In this document: positions 46,013 to 54,999 of the stretch, piece after piece | Position numbering within the stretch: position 1 is the first letter of the stretch | Layout of the letters: each line of letters opens with the position of its first letter | Origin: Terrihabitans soli | GTDB taxonomy: Bacteria; Pseudomonadota; Alphaproteobacteria; Rhizobiales; Methylopilaceae | Length of the DNA stretch: 64,000 nucleotides | Assembly: GCF_014191545.1 (NCBI RefSeq) | Contig: NZ_AP023361.1 | Span: 62,001 to 126,000 of the forward strand | Reading direction: 5' to 3' | Made by a program: the position numbers and the translations under genes | The notes under the pieces: generated by a model | What the model was told of the DNA's origin: nothing | The model's input: only the letters and a program-made list of their open reading frames with translations | Database searches by the model: none

Positions 46013-46645
46013 TCAGAGCATTTCGGGCTTGAAGCGCTTTGCGTAATTCACGCTCTTGCCGCCGGTGAGGAAAATCCCGTCGCCCGTATAGTGCAGCATG
46101 TTCGGCACGCGCGGCGTCTCATAGGCATGCGCCTTGACGACCTCAAAGATGAAAAGGCTGTAATTACTGATCTGCGAACCATCGACGAGCTTGCACTCGA
46201 AATTGGCATGGCATTCGGCAATCATCGGCGCGCGCACCATGCTCGCGGTCTCGGCCGTCAGCTTGAATTTCTCGAACTTGTCGATCTCGCCGCCGGTCGT
46301 ATTGCCGATGCCGACGATCTTCGCGGCCATATCGGCGGTCGGAATATTGATGACGCATTGGTGGCTTTTCTTGATCAGCTCGAAGCTGTGGTTCTGATCC
46401 CAAATGTAAAGGCCGACCAGCGACGGCTCGAAGCCCATCACCATATGCCAGCCGAGCGTCATGATATTGCGTTCGCCGTCATGCGCGGACGAGACGAGGA
46501 CGATCGGACCGGGCTCCAGAAAGCGCCGCACCTCATCGACCGGAAAATCCGATTTTGTCCGGGTCGTCTTCTTCGGAGCGGTCTTTTTGGGAGCCGTCTT
46601 CTTCGCAGTTTTTTTCTTCGCGGTCTTCTTGGGGCGGGCAGCCAT
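46013..46645 (-). CDS. flavin reductase-domain protein with Lys/Ala-rich N-terminus
   Basis: A 210-residue protein: a basic N-terminal extension of repeated KKTA/KKTAP units (residues about 5-30), then a flavin-reductase-like FMN-binding split barrel (about 35-210, with GPIVLVSSAHDGERNIMTLGWHM and HECHANFECKLV-like segments). Homologues without the extension reduce or bind FMN for monooxygenases. The extension resembles Lys-rich nucleoid-protein tails. It follows the TetR gene by 11 bp. Confidence 0.85.
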   Translation of the reverse strand: MAARPKKTAKKKTAKKTAPKKTAPKKTTRTKSDFPVDEVRRFLEPGPIVLVSSAHDGERNIMTLGWHMVMGFEPSLVGLYIWDQNHSFELIKKSHQCVINIPTADMAAKIVGIGNTTGGEIDKFEKFKLTAETASMVRAPMIAECHANFECKLVDGSQISNYSLFIFEVVKAHAYETPRVPNMLHYTGDGIFLTGGKSVNYAKRFKPEML

Positions 46646-46656
46646 GAATCACCTCG

Positions 46657-47250
46657 CTAGCGCGCAAGGTGAGCCTGTATCAGCCGCCGCGCATTCTCAA
46701 CCAAAGAGCGGGCCGGGCCCTCGGTTCCGAACATATGGACCGAGGCATAAGTGCCTTCGATGAGAAGAAGGAGGCCGTCACCGAGCGCGTCGGGGGAGGC
46801 GGCGCCTATCTCGGCCGCCATGGCGCGGAGGCGGCGGCGCAGTTCCTTCTTGCTGGCGACGGGAATGCGCCGGGCCGGGTGGCCTTCTTCGGGATATTCA
46901 ACGGCGGCATTGGTCAGCCCGCAGCCGCGATAGCCGCGCGAGGCGGCGCGTTGCGAGAGGCCCGAGAGAAAGGACAGGATCTGCGATCTCGGATCGCCCT
47001 GATGGGCGGCGACGGCGGCATCGAAGAACGACCAGAACCGCGCCTCGACCTCTTTGAGATAGCGCTCGGTGAGGTCGTCCTTGGAGCCGAAGCTCCTGTA
47101 GAGGCTGGGTTTCGTCGCGCCGGCGTGCGTTACGATTTCATCGACGCCGACAGCCCTGATGCCGAGGCGGTAGAAGAGATCGCGGGCCGCTGAGAGAATG
47201 CGGTCGGCAGCGCGATTGGGAGTTCGATCAGTGTCTGTTGCGGTCGCCAT
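46657..47250 (-). CDS. TetR/AcrR family transcriptional regulator
   Basis: A 197-residue regulator with an HTH DRILSAARDLFYRLGIRAVGVDEIVTHAGATKPSLYRSF and an Arg/Glu-rich C-terminal domain. It is divergent from an MFS gene, with the double operator in the 81-bp spacer. ATG 47250 is used; a GTG one codon upstream is the alternative. It is probably co-transcribed with the flavin-reductase gene. Confidence 0.92.
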   Translation of the reverse strand: MATATDTDRTPNRAADRILSAARDLFYRLGIRAVGVDEIVTHAGATKPSLYRSFGSKDDLTERYLKEVEARFWSFFDAAVAAHQGDPRSQILSFLSGLSQRAASRGYRGCGLTNAAVEYPEEGHPARRIPVASKKELRRRLRAMAAEIGAASPDALGDGLLLLIEGTYASVHMFGTEGPARSLVENARRLIQAHLAR

Positions 47251-47269
47251 CACAAATCCTCGCTTGACA

Positions 47270-47321
47270 ATGTTACCGATCGGTACGCAATGTCAAGCGA
47301 AACGTACCGCTCGGTAACATT
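47270..47321. promoter_or_regulatory. double operator between TetR and MFS genes
   Basis: Two inverted-repeat sites (around TTACCGATCGGTA at 47273-47285 and GTACCGCTCGGTAAC at 47304-47318) are themselves inverted copies: the 19-base arm at 47270-47288 repeats in reverse complement at 47303-47321 with a single mismatch. The spacing suggests two bound dimers on the divergent promoters. Confidence 0.75.
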
Positions 47322-47331
47322 CGGACTGAAC

Positions 47332-48591
47332 ATGCTGCTCGCCCGCCGCCTCGGCCAGAACTATGCCTTCGTTGTCGTAGCAGCGATTTTCGCGACCCTC
47401 CTCGTCTCCGCCGGCTCGCGCGGTGCCCCGGGCGTTCTGATCCTTCCGCTGGAAGAAGCATTCGGCTGGAGTCGAGCGGCCATCTCTTTCGCCGCCGCCG
47501 TCGGCATCTTCCTCTACGGTCTCGTCGGCCCGTTTGCGGTCGCGCTGATGGACCGGTTCGGCATCCGCCGCACGCTGATTGGCGCGCTCATCCTTCTGTC
47601 CGCCGCCATGGCGGCGACCTCGCTTGTGCGCGAAGCCTGGCAACTCGCGCTGACCATCGGCGCGATGGCGGGCCTTGCCTCCGGCTGCATGGCGGTGACG
47701 CTCGGCGCCTTCGTCGTCAATCGCTGGTTCGCCGCCCATCGCGGCCTCGCCATGGGCGTATTGACGTCGGCGACCGCCACCGGAACTCTGATTTTCGTGC
47801 CCGGCATGGCGGCGCTGTCGCAGAACTTCGGCTGGCAATCTGTCGTTTTCGCCGTCGCGCTCGCCGCCGCAGCCCTCATTCCGCTGATCTATGTCTTCGT
47901 TCCCGAGCGTCCCGTCTCGGTCGGCCTTCGTCGCTATGGCGCCGATGAAGCCGATGTCGAGCCGCAGCGCCCGGCGGAAGGTCCGCTGCAGACCGCCATC
48001 GGCGCGCTCATGCGCGCGGTGAAGACGCGCGTCTTCTGGTATCTGTTCGCGACCTTCTTCATCTGCGGCTTCACGACCAACGGATTGGTCGGCACGCATC
48101 TCATCGCGCTGTGCGGTGATAATGGAATTCCCGAAGTGCAGGCGGCAGGGCTTCTTGCGATGATGGGTGTGTTCGACCTCATCGGCACGACTTTGTCGGG
48201 CTGGCTGACGGACCGTTACGATCCGAGGAAGCTTCTCTTCGTCTATTACGGCTTTCGCGGCCTGTCGCTGATCTATCTGCCGTTCTCGGATTTCTCCTTC
48301 TACCAGCTGTCGATCTTCGCGGTGTTCTACGGCCTCGACTGGATCGCGACCGTGCCGCCGACGCTACGCCTGACGAATGAGGCGTTCGGCGACCGCTCCG
48401 GCCCCATCGTCTTCGGCTGGATCGTCGCCGGCCATCAGCTCGGCGCGGCGAGCGCCGCCTTCTTCGCGGGCACGATGCGCAGCGTGCAGGGCGATTATCT
48501 GATGGCCTTTGTCATCGCCGGAGCGACCGGCATCGCGGCGGCGGTGATCGCGCTGTTCATCCGCCCGCAGCGCGCGGCCGTTGCCGCCTGA
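47332..48591 (+). CDS. MFS transporter
   Basis: A 419-residue, 12-segment major facilitator protein, MCT-like or nitrate/carboxylate branch in pattern: LILPLEEAFGWSRAAISFAAAVG and GRFFLWFLTDRYDPRKLLF-like SGWLTDRYDPRKLLF. The start at 47332 (MLLARRLGQNYAF) is chosen because the earlier ATG at 47290 lies inside the operator. Substrate is unknown. Controlled by the divergent TetR protein. Confidence 0.9.
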   Translation: MLLARRLGQNYAFVVVAAIFATLLVSAGSRGAPGVLILPLEEAFGWSRAAISFAAAVGIFLYGLVGPFAVALMDRFGIRRTLIGALILLSAAMAATSLVREAWQLALTIGAMAGLASGCMAVTLGAFVVNRWFAAHRGLAMGVLTSATATGTLIFVPGMAALSQNFGWQSVVFAVALAAAALIPLIYVFVPERPVSVGLRRYGADEADVEPQRPAEGPLQTAIGALMRAVKTRVFWYLFATFFICGFTTNGLVGTHLIALCGDNGIPEVQAAGLLAMMGVFDLIGTTLSGWLTDRYDPRKLLFVYYGFRGLSLIYLPFSDFSFYQLSIFAVFYGLDWIATVPPTLRLTNEAFGDRSGPIVFGWIVAGHQLGAASAAFFAGTMRSVQGDYLMAFVIAGATGIAAAVIALFIRPQRAAVAA

Positions 48592-48664
48592 AACTTTTTG
48601 CCGCTGAAGCGTTCTCCTCTTGCGTGCGCGGCGCGAAGGGCCATATCGCGCCGCGAGGAGGATG

Positions 48665-49063
48665 ATGCCGATGATTTCCCGCACCGCCGCAGGACCGCGC
48701 GTTTATCCGCGCACCGCATCGCTGAGCCATACGGAGCGTTTGGCGCGGCTGGAACGTTTGGCGCGCTTCATGGACGCCGCCATCGCCATTCCGGGCACGC
48801 GCATCTCGCTCGGCGCGGACGCCGTTGTCGGCCTTGTGCCGGGCGTCGGCGATCTCGTGGCGAAGATTGCCTCGGCATACATACTTTACGAGGCCCATCA
48901 GATGGGCATTCCCAAGCACAAGCTCGTCCGTATGGGCGGCAATGTGCTGCTCGACCTTGTTTTCGGTTCTGTGCCGATCGCGGGTGATGTGTTCGACGTC
49001 TTCTGGCGCGCCAATCTGCGCAATATGAAGATCGTCCGCGATCACGTCGCCAAGGCAAAGTAA
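48665..49063 (+). CDS. DUF4112 domain protein
   Basis: A 132-residue membrane protein of unknown function with the family signature DAAIAIPGTRISLGADAVVGLVPGVGDLVAKIASAYILYEA and the later LDLVFGSVPIAGDVFDVFWRAN. Several ATGs are close: 48662, 48665 and 48671; the GAGGAGG at 48655-48661 suits 48665 or 48671. It lies after the MFS gene but across a longer gap. Confidence 0.88.
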   Translation: MPMISRTAAGPRVYPRTASLSHTERLARLERLARFMDAAIAIPGTRISLGADAVVGLVPGVGDLVAKIASAYILYEAHQMGIPKHKLVRMGGNVLLDLVFGSVPIAGDVFDVFWRANLRNMKIVRDHVAKAK

Positions 49064-49077
49064 ACGCTCCAAAATGA

Positions 49078-49111
49078 AAAACGCCGGCCCTAAATTTAGG
49101 GCCGGCGTTTT
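49078..49111. terminator. bidirectional terminator between DUF4112 and the chemoreceptor gene
   Basis: A perfect 34-base palindrome: AAAACGCCGGCCCTAAA (49078-49094) pairs with its complement at 49095-49111. T-runs follow on both strands. Confidence 0.9.
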
Positions 49112-49133
49112 CAATTGGGAAAAGCGCTGAGTG

Positions 49134-50828
49134 TTACGCGGCGGCAAGACGCCGGACGAATTCTTCGACCTCGTTACGGAGATCGCCGGCCTGGCTCTGC
49201 AAAGCGGTCGACAGCGTCATCAGCTCGGCGGACGCCTCGCCGGTCGAATTGGCCGCCTGGCCGACACCGGAAATCGAATGCGTCACGAGATTCGTGCCGT
49301 CGGCCGCCTGGGTGCAGTTCTGGGCGATCTCGGCGGTCGACACGCCCTGTTCCTCAACCGCGCCGGCAATCGCCGTCGCGATCTCCTTGACGTCGGTGAT
49401 GGTGCGGACGATCTCGGCGATCGACGACACGGTGCCGCTGGTTGCTTCCTGAATCTCTGCCACCTTCTTGGAGATGTCGTCGGTCGCCTTGGAGGTCTGC
49501 GAGGCCAGATCCTTCACCTCGGCGGCGACGACGGCAAAGCCGCGCCCCGCTTCGCCGGCGCGCGCCGCTTCGATGGTGGCGTTGAGGGCGAGAAGGTTGG
49601 TCTGCTCGGCAATGCCGGAGATCAGGCTGACGACTTCGCCGATGGCCGTGGCGGATGTCGCCAGCATGTTGATGCGCTGGTTGGAGGTCTGCGCTTCCGA
49701 GAAGGCGGTATCGGCGACCTTGGTCGATTGCGTGACCTGGCCGTTGATCTCGAGCACCGATGCGGACAGCTGCTGCGCGGCGGCGGCCACGGTCTGCATA
49801 TTGGCGGAGGCCTGTTCGGCGGCGGCCGCGACTTCGCTGGCCTGGCGCGATGTCTCTTCGGCGGACGCCGAAAGATTCTCCGCCGCTTCAGCGACCTGGC
49901 CGGAAGAGCGGGAGAAGCCTGAGGCCAGCTCCTGCATGCGTGCGACGAAACCTTCCGCAAGCTTCTCGCGCTTGGCGGTCTGTTCGCGCGCGGCGCCTTC
50001 ATGCGCCTGCTGCTCGAGCCGCATCTTCTCGGCCTCCGCGAGCTGGCCGCGCAAAACTTCCAGAGAATTGGCCATGGCGCCGACTTCGTCGCGCCGTTCG
50101 GTGCCGGCGACTTTGGTGCCGAGTTCGCCGCGGCCCATGGCGGCCATGACGTCCATCATGCCGCGCAGGGGACGAACGATGCCGGTGCGTACCAGGAACA
50201 CCGCAAGTGCGATCACGCCGGCCAGCGCGGCCAGGATGCCGCCGAGCGTCGCCATGACGATCACCGTCGTCATGTTCTGCAGGCCGGCCTGATGTTTGTC
50301 GGTCGCTTCGATGTTGAAGTCGTTGAAGGCGCCAATCAGGCTCTCGGCGAGTTCCAGCGCCGGCTCACACGAACTTTCCATCAGGTCGGCGGCCTTTTCC
50401 TTGTCTCCCGGGTTTTTACCTGCGGCCAGCGAAAGGGTTTCCTGGCAGGTGTCGTTGACCGCCCGGTTAAAGGCCGCACTGATTTCGTTGATCTTGTCGG
50501 CCCGCTCCGGCGTCGCCTCACGGGCAAGTTCGAGCTGCGCCTCGAAGTTTTTCATTGCCTTCTCGCGAATGCCGGTGACCTTGAAGGCAACGCCGGAATT
50601 CGTCGCGGCGATCAGGCGGAAGATCGAGCCGGTCGTCGCCACCGTGTAGCGGGAGGCTTGCGACATCGCGAGGATGGCCTTGGACTCGCTGTCCAGCAGC
50701 CTCGAATACTCGGCGTCGATTTTCTTCATCTCGTAGGCGGAGAAGAGCGCGCCGCCGAGGCTGACAATGCCCAGAAGCGACAGAAGGCTGACCACCTTCC
50801 ATATGAGAGGCAGATTCTTGAAGGACAT
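49134..50828 (-). CDS. methyl-accepting chemotaxis protein
   Basis: A 564-residue chemoreceptor: N-terminal transmembrane segment (about 8-30), four-helix periplasmic sensor (about 31-190), second segment (about 190-215), HAMP (about 215-270) and the cytoplasmic signalling domain, with the tip [45 protein letters not shown]. No C-terminal pentapeptide tether is seen. The ligand is not deducible. motA is encoded near the window end. Confidence 0.93.
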   Translation of the reverse strand: MSFKNLPLIWKVVSLLSLLGIVSLGGALFSAYEMKKIDAEYSRLLDSESKAILAMSQASRYTVATTGSIFRLIAATNSGVAFKVTGIREKAMKNFEAQLELAREATPERADKINEISAAFNRAVNDTCQETLSLAAGKNPGDKEKAADLMESSCEPALELAESLIGAFNDFNIEATDKHQAGLQNMTTVIVMATLGGILAALAGVIALAVFLVRTGIVRPLRGMMDVMAAMGRGELGTKVAGTERRDEVGAMANSLEVLRGQLAEAEKMRLEQQAHEGAAREQTAKREKLAEGFVARMQELASGFSRSSGQVAEAAENLSASAEETSRQASEVAAAAEQASANMQTVAAAAQQLSASVLEINGQVTQSTKVADTAFSEAQTSNQRINMLATSATAIGEVVSLISGIAEQTNLLALNATIEAARAGEAGRGFAVVAAEVKDLASQTSKATDDISKKVAEIQEATSGTVSSIAEIVRTITDVKEIATAIAGAVEEQGVSTAEIAQNCTQAADGTNLVTHSISGVGQAANSTGEASAELMTLSTALQSQAGDLRNEVEEFVRRLAAA

Positions 50829-50980
50829 GATGAAACCCCGGCAGCTTTCCCCAATTGAGAAAAGCTTGGGTGATTCGTCCTAATTCAGAGTAAATTCCCT
50901 TTTTATTTCCGATAGATAGGGTGACCTTGGATTGTGCGTCCGCCGTCGCTCGCGCGGCGGTATATGCATTATGAATGCAA

Positions 50981-51003
50981 AGCGCCGGCTTTTGGCCGGC
51001 GCT
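50981..51003 (-). terminator. terminator of the CBS-domain gene
   Basis: AGCGCCGGC / GCCGGCGCT forms a 9-bp perfect stem with a five-base loop; on the minus strand it is followed by TTTGCATTC, so the U-tract is short. Confidence 0.55.
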
Positions 51004-51023
51004 CTGCTTCCAAGTCCGTCCGT

Positions 51024-51464
51024 TCAGTGCGCGTGTACGTCTGAGCCGTTGGGACGCGAAATCGCCGCCAGGCTGTCGCCGATGGCATCGCCGTCCGGAC
51101 CCATCGTGACCGCCAGATCGCCGAGCGAGACGATGCCGACAAGCCGCTTGTCGCGGCTGACGACCGGCAGGCGCCGCAACTGGAGTTCGCCCATATTCCG
51201 GGCGATGTCGTCGCAGCTGTCGTCGTCGTAGCAATATTTGACGTCCTCGGTCATGACCTCGGACACTTTGGCCTTCGGGCCGAGACCTTGGCCGATGCCG
51301 CGAATGGCGATGTCGCGGTCGGTCACCATGCCGATCAGTCTTTCGCTGTTCGAAACCGGCAGCACGCCGGCGTCCAGCTCTTCCATGAGCCGCGCCGCTT
51401 CGGCGAGCGTCATGTCTGGACCGGCAACGCGCACCTCGCGCGTCATCACTTCGGAAATTTTCAT
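51024..51464 (-). CDS. CBS-domain pair protein
   Basis: A 146-residue protein of two CBS repeats: MKISEVMTREVRVAGPDMTLAEAARLM...GMVTDRDIAIRGI and VSEVMTEDVKYCYDDDSCDDIARNM...LRRLPVVSRDKRLVGIVSLGDLA. CBS pairs bind adenosine nucleotides and regulate partner proteins; alone they may serve as stress-state sensors. An exact EcfG promoter lies upstream, placing it in the general stress regulon. Confidence 0.93.
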   Translation of the reverse strand: MKISEVMTREVRVAGPDMTLAEAARLMEELDAGVLPVSNSERLIGMVTDRDIAIRGIGQGLGPKAKVSEVMTEDVKYCYDDDSCDDIARNMGELQLRRLPVVSRDKRLVGIVSLGDLAVTMGPDGDAIGDSLAAISRPNGSDVHAH

Positions 51465-51511
51465 CGAACGCTCCCCTGTGTCTTGAAGGCGCAAAGGCGC
51501 CCTAAAGACTG

Positions 51512-51537
51512 AACGCGAAGCGATGAGAGGGAGTTCC
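51512..51537 (-). promoter_or_regulatory. EcfG promoter of the CBS-domain gene
   Basis: On the minus strand GGAAC (51537-51533), 17 bp, CGTT (51515-51512), an exact match allowing the accepted 16-17 spacing. The ATG follows about 50 bp on, with GGGGAG before it. Confidence 0.8.
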
Positions 51538-51564
51538 TGCCGCCCGGCGGCAGAGAGTCGGTGC

Positions 51565-51924
51565 CTAGCGGCGCGGGCGCGACAGCGCCGGCTTCGGCAG
51601 ATGATCGCTCGAACCCTTGGGGAGCTTTTCGGCGATGCCGTAGAGCCGCTCACGCCGGTCCATCTCCTCCCACACCTCTTCGGGTGTGATGCCGGAGCCG
51701 GCCCAGAGGACGGCGAGATTATAGATCAGATCGGCGCTCTCGCGGATCAGCGCTTCGCGATTGCCGGCGACGGCATCCAGCGAAACCTCGACGGCTTCCT
51801 CGGCCACCTTCTTGGCCATCTTGCTCATGCCCTCGCGCATCAGCTTGGCCGTGCGCGAGCCTTCGACATCGCTGTCGCGGGCGGCAAGCACCGAAGAATA
51901 AAGCCGGCTGATCGAATCGGTCAT
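51565..51924 (-). CDS. second phosphoribosyl-ATP diphosphatase-like protein (HisE paralogue)
   Basis: A 119-residue MazG-superfamily protein clearly related to HisE: SRTAKLMREGMSKMAKKVAEEAVEVSLDAVAGNREALIRESADLIYNLAV, with the EEAVEV and ESADL metal-binding helices intact. Compared with the his-operon copy, the late histidine in FHL is Asn (YNL), and a basic tail is added. It may be a redundant HisE or a house-cleaning nucleotide pyrophosphatase. It lies between the CBS gene (same strand) and the divergent CorC-type gene. Confidence 0.85.
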   Translation of the reverse strand: MTDSISRLYSSVLAARDSDVEGSRTAKLMREGMSKMAKKVAEEAVEVSLDAVAGNREALIRESADLIYNLAVLWAGSGITPEEVWEEMDRRERLYGIAEKLPKGSSDHLPKPALSRPRR

Positions 51925-52114
51925 GATCTCAAGCGAATCAAAGGGAAGCGCACTGTCACATATAAGTGGGCGGATAGGAAAATTAACAGTAAAACGACGG
52001 TTAATAGCCGGTTCGCCGTATGGACTTGTGTCTCCCGTCTCGAACAACCGGCCCCGAATGCGCTACATAGGGGGTTCGCAAGGGCAGCTTCACCCACCGC
52101 CCTCAAGGACCCAA

Positions 52115-53428
52115 ATGCCTATTTTTGAAAGCGTTATCGTTCTGGCGCTCATTCTACTGAACGGCTTTTTCGCCATGTCCGAGCTCGCGGTCGTCTCCGC
52201 CCGCCCCGCCCGGCTGCAGCCTCTGGCCAGGAACGGCAACCGCAAAGCGGCGCGTGCGCTCAAGCTGGCAGAGGATCCCGGCCGTTTTCTGTCCTCCGTC
52301 CAGATCGGCATCACTTTGATCGGCATCCTGACCGGTGCCTATGGCGGCGCGACGATCGCCGAGAGCCTCGGCGACCGCCTCGATATGATCCCGGCGATCG
52401 CCCCCTACGGTCATCTGCTGGCGGTGGCGCTTGTTGTCGTCATCATCACCTATCTGTCGCTGGTCCTTGGCGAACTCGTTCCCAAGCGCATCGCGCTCGC
52501 AGCCCCCGAACGCATCGCCATGATGGTCTCGGGCCCGCTGATGATCATCTCGATCGTCGGCAAGCCGATCGTCTCGGTGCTGAGCGTGTCGGGCAGTCTT
52601 GTCCTGAAGCTCCTCGGCATTCGCGAGAGCGACAAGGATGCGGTGACCGAAGAGGAAGTCCGCTCCGTCATCGCCGAAGGCACGGCCTCGGGCGTCATCG
52701 ATCCGGTCGAGCACAAAATGCTCGAAGGCGTGCTGCGCCTCGCCGACCGCCCGGTGCGCGCCATCATGGTGCCGCGCCCGGATATGATCTGGATCGATAT
52801 CGACGACAGCGAAGAGCAGATCAGAGCCGATCTGATGTCGAACAGCGCCTCGCGCCTCATCGTCGCCAAAGGCGGCAATGTCGACGAGCCCATCGGCGTT
52901 GTCCGCAAAAAGGATCTTCTGCGCCAGCTCCTGAGCGGCGAGAAGCTCGATGTCTCGGCCTATCTGCTTCAGCCGCTCTATGTGCCCGAAAACGTTTCGG
53001 TTCTGACGCTGCTCAACATGTTCAAGACGCAGCCGGCCCATATCGCGCTGATCGTCGACGAGTTCGGCGCGGTGGAGGGTCTTGTCACGCCGACCGACGT
53101 TCTCGAAGCCATCGCCGGCGATCTTGCCTCGGCGCAGACCGACGATGTGCGCGAGATCTTTGCGCGCGGCGACGGCTCGTTCCTTGTCGATGGCGCGACC
53201 TCGCTCGACGACATCGAGCAGACGCTCGCCATCAAGATGGACCCCGATGCCGACTTCCACACGGTCGCGGGCCTTGTACTCGACACGCTCGGCCGCATCC
53301 CTGCGACCGGCGAGCGGGTCAGGATAGGCCGTTGGACCGTGGAGATCGTCGATATGGACGGACGGCGAATCGACAAGCTGCTGTTCACGCCGGCCGGAGC
53401 CGAGACGGTGGAAACACCAGCCGACTGA
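52115..53428 (+). CDS. hemolysin/CorC-type CNNM-CBS membrane protein
   Basis: A 437-residue protein: an N-terminal DUF21/CNNM transmembrane domain (about 1-190, with PIFESVIVLALILLNGFFAMSELAVVSARPARL), a CBS pair (about 215-335; MVPRPDMIWIDIDDSEEQI) and a C-terminal CorC/HlyC transporter-associated domain (about 350-430). Members export Mg or Co or have roles in stress resistance. The ATG at 52115 is the first that begins the membrane domain. Confidence 0.93.
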   Translation: MPIFESVIVLALILLNGFFAMSELAVVSARPARLQPLARNGNRKAARALKLAEDPGRFLSSVQIGITLIGILTGAYGGATIAESLGDRLDMIPAIAPYGHLLAVALVVVIITYLSLVLGELVPKRIALAAPERIAMMVSGPLMIISIVGKPIVSVLSVSGSLVLKLLGIRESDKDAVTEEEVRSVIAEGTASGVIDPVEHKMLEGVLRLADRPVRAIMVPRPDMIWIDIDDSEEQIRADLMSNSASRLIVAKGGNVDEPIGVVRKKDLLRQLLSGEKLDVSAYLLQPLYVPENVSVLTLLNMFKTQPAHIALIVDEFGAVEGLVTPTDVLEAIAGDLASAQTDDVREIFARGDGSFLVDGATSLDDIEQTLAIKMDPDADFHTVAGLVLDTLGRIPATGERVRIGRWTVEIVDMDGRRIDKLLFTPAGAETVETPAD

Positions 53429-53454
53429 CGCATCTTCTGGGGAACATGCACGCC

Positions 53455-53537
53455 GTTTGAGCATTTGCTTGTCCTGTGACCAGCAAATGCCGCCTCAAAC
53501 CGCTTGTGCCCAAAAATGAGCCGCTTAAGCTCGGCTC
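53455..53537. repeat. two stem-loops upstream of the Anbu operon
   Basis: GTTTGAG + CATTTGCT (53455-53469) pairs with AGCAAATG (53482-53489) and CTCAAAC (53494-53500) across a four-base bulge: a 15-bp broken stem. A second stem is GAGCCG (53518-53523) with CGGCTC (53532-53537). The layout resembles the GAGCAT-type dispersed repeats of Hyphomicrobiales, but it could be a leader structure or terminator for the preceding gene. Confidence 0.5.
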
Positions 53538-53573
53538 TATGGTCACAACAGGCTGTCTCAGCCCGGTGCTCTC

Positions 53574-54995
53574 ATGAGCCCCGTTCATTTCGACGAAATG
53601 GCAGGCCGCGGAAGCGGTTGCCGTGACGCGTACCAGATTTTCAAACATTGGCTGAAGACGGCGCCGCAGGCTTTGCTTGAAGGCCGCCGCGAAGAAGCCG
53701 AGCTCCTCTTTCGCAAGGTCGGCATCACCTTCGCCGTCTATGGCGACGAAGAGGGTGAGGAAAAGATTATCCCCTTCGACATCGTGCCGCGCATCCTTAC
53801 CGGCCGCGAATGGGGGAGCCTGTCGCGCGGGCTCGAGCAGCGCGTGCGCGCGCTCAACCTGTTCCTCAAAGACATCTATGGCGCGCGCGAGATCTTAAAG
53901 GCCGGCGTCGTGCCGCAGGATCTCGTCTTCCAGAATCCCTACTACCGCCCGCAGATGAACAATGTCGTGCCGCCGGGCGGCGTGTATGTGCAGGTCGCCG
54001 GCATCGATGTGGTGCGCACCGACGAGGACGAGTTCTACGTTCTTGAAGACAATCTGCGCACGCCGTCCGGTGTGTCGTATATGCTCGAAGGCCGCGAGAT
54101 CATGATGCGGCTCTTCCCCGATCTCGTCGCCCAGCAGCGCATTCTGCCGATCGACAATTACGTCAACGAGCTTCTCAACACGCTGAAAAGCATGGCGCCG
54201 GAAGGTGCGCCGCAAGATCCCGTCGTTGCGCTTCTGACGCCCGGCCAGCTCAACAGCGCCTATTACGAGCACTCGTTCCTGGCCGACCGGCTCGGCATCT
54301 ATCTCGTCGAAGGCCGCGATCTCTTCGTGCGCGACGACATGGTCTATATGCGCACGACCCAGGGGCCGCAGCGCGTCCATGTCATCTACAGCCGTATCGA
54401 CGACGATTTCCTCGATCCGCTGGCTTTCCGCCCCGATTCCATTCTCGGCGCGCCGGGTCTGATTTCGGCCTACCGCGCCGGCAATGTCACGATCTGCAAT
54501 TCGCCGGGCACGGGTGTTGCCGACGACAAGGCGATCTACTCCTACGTTCCGGACATCGTGCGTTTTTATCTCGGTGAGGAAGCCATCCTGAAAAATGTGC
54601 CGACCTTCCGCTGCCGCGACGAAGAGGGGCTGAACTATACGCTCGCTCATCTCGATGAGCTCGTCGTGAAGGAAGTGCACGGCTCCGGCGGCTACGGCAT
54701 GCTGGTCGGCCCGCACGCAACGAAAGAAGCGCGTGAGGATTTCCGCCACCGCATCCTCGCCAACCCCGCCAATTACATCGCCCAGCCGACGCTGTCTTTG
54801 TCCACATGTCCGGTGCTGGCCAATGGCGGGCTTGAGCCGCGCCATGTCGATCTTCGTCCTTTTGTGCTGAACGGGCGCGACGGCGTCCGCATCGTTCCCG
54901 GCGGACTGACACGCGTTGCGCTGAAAGCCGGTTCACTCGTCGTCAATTCAAGCCAGGGCGGCGGCACCAAAGACACATGGGTTTTGAGCGAGTAG
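53574..54995 (+). CDS. circularly permuted ATP-grasp type 2 protein of the Anbu operon
   Basis: A 473-residue DUF404/DUF407 (circularly permuted ATP-grasp) protein, expected to ligate a carboxylate to an amine, perhaps a peptide. Signatures: NLFLKDIYGAREILKAGVVP, LEDNLRTPSGVSYMLEGRE, VEGRDLFVRDDMVYMRTTQGP and GTGVADDKAIYSYVP, then VKEVHGSGGYGMLVGPHA. It is the first gene of a four-gene operon with alpha-E, transglutaminase and Anbu genes. The substrate is not established. Confidence 0.92.
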   Translation: MSPVHFDEMAGRGSGCRDAYQIFKHWLKTAPQALLEGRREEAELLFRKVGITFAVYGDEEGEEKIIPFDIVPRILTGREWGSLSRGLEQRVRALNLFLKDIYGAREILKAGVVPQDLVFQNPYYRPQMNNVVPPGGVYVQVAGIDVVRTDEDEFYVLEDNLRTPSGVSYMLEGREIMMRLFPDLVAQQRILPIDNYVNELLNTLKSMAPEGAPQDPVVALLTPGQLNSAYYEHSFLADRLGIYLVEGRDLFVRDDMVYMRTTQGPQRVHVIYSRIDDDFLDPLAFRPDSILGAPGLISAYRAGNVTICNSPGTGVADDKAIYSYVPDIVRFYLGEEAILKNVPTFRCRDEEGLNYTLAHLDELVVKEVHGSGGYGMLVGPHATKEAREDFRHRILANPANYIAQPTLSLSTCPVLANGGLEPRHVDLRPFVLNGRDGVRIVPGGLTRVALKAGSLVVNSSQGGGTKDTWVLSE

Positions 54996-54999
54996 ACCC

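Noticed and set aside
48592-48625. GAAAC-N15-CGTT before the DUF4112 gene as an EcfG promoter
   Set aside because: The -35 has a mismatch, the spacing is off, and it overlaps the end of the MFS gene.
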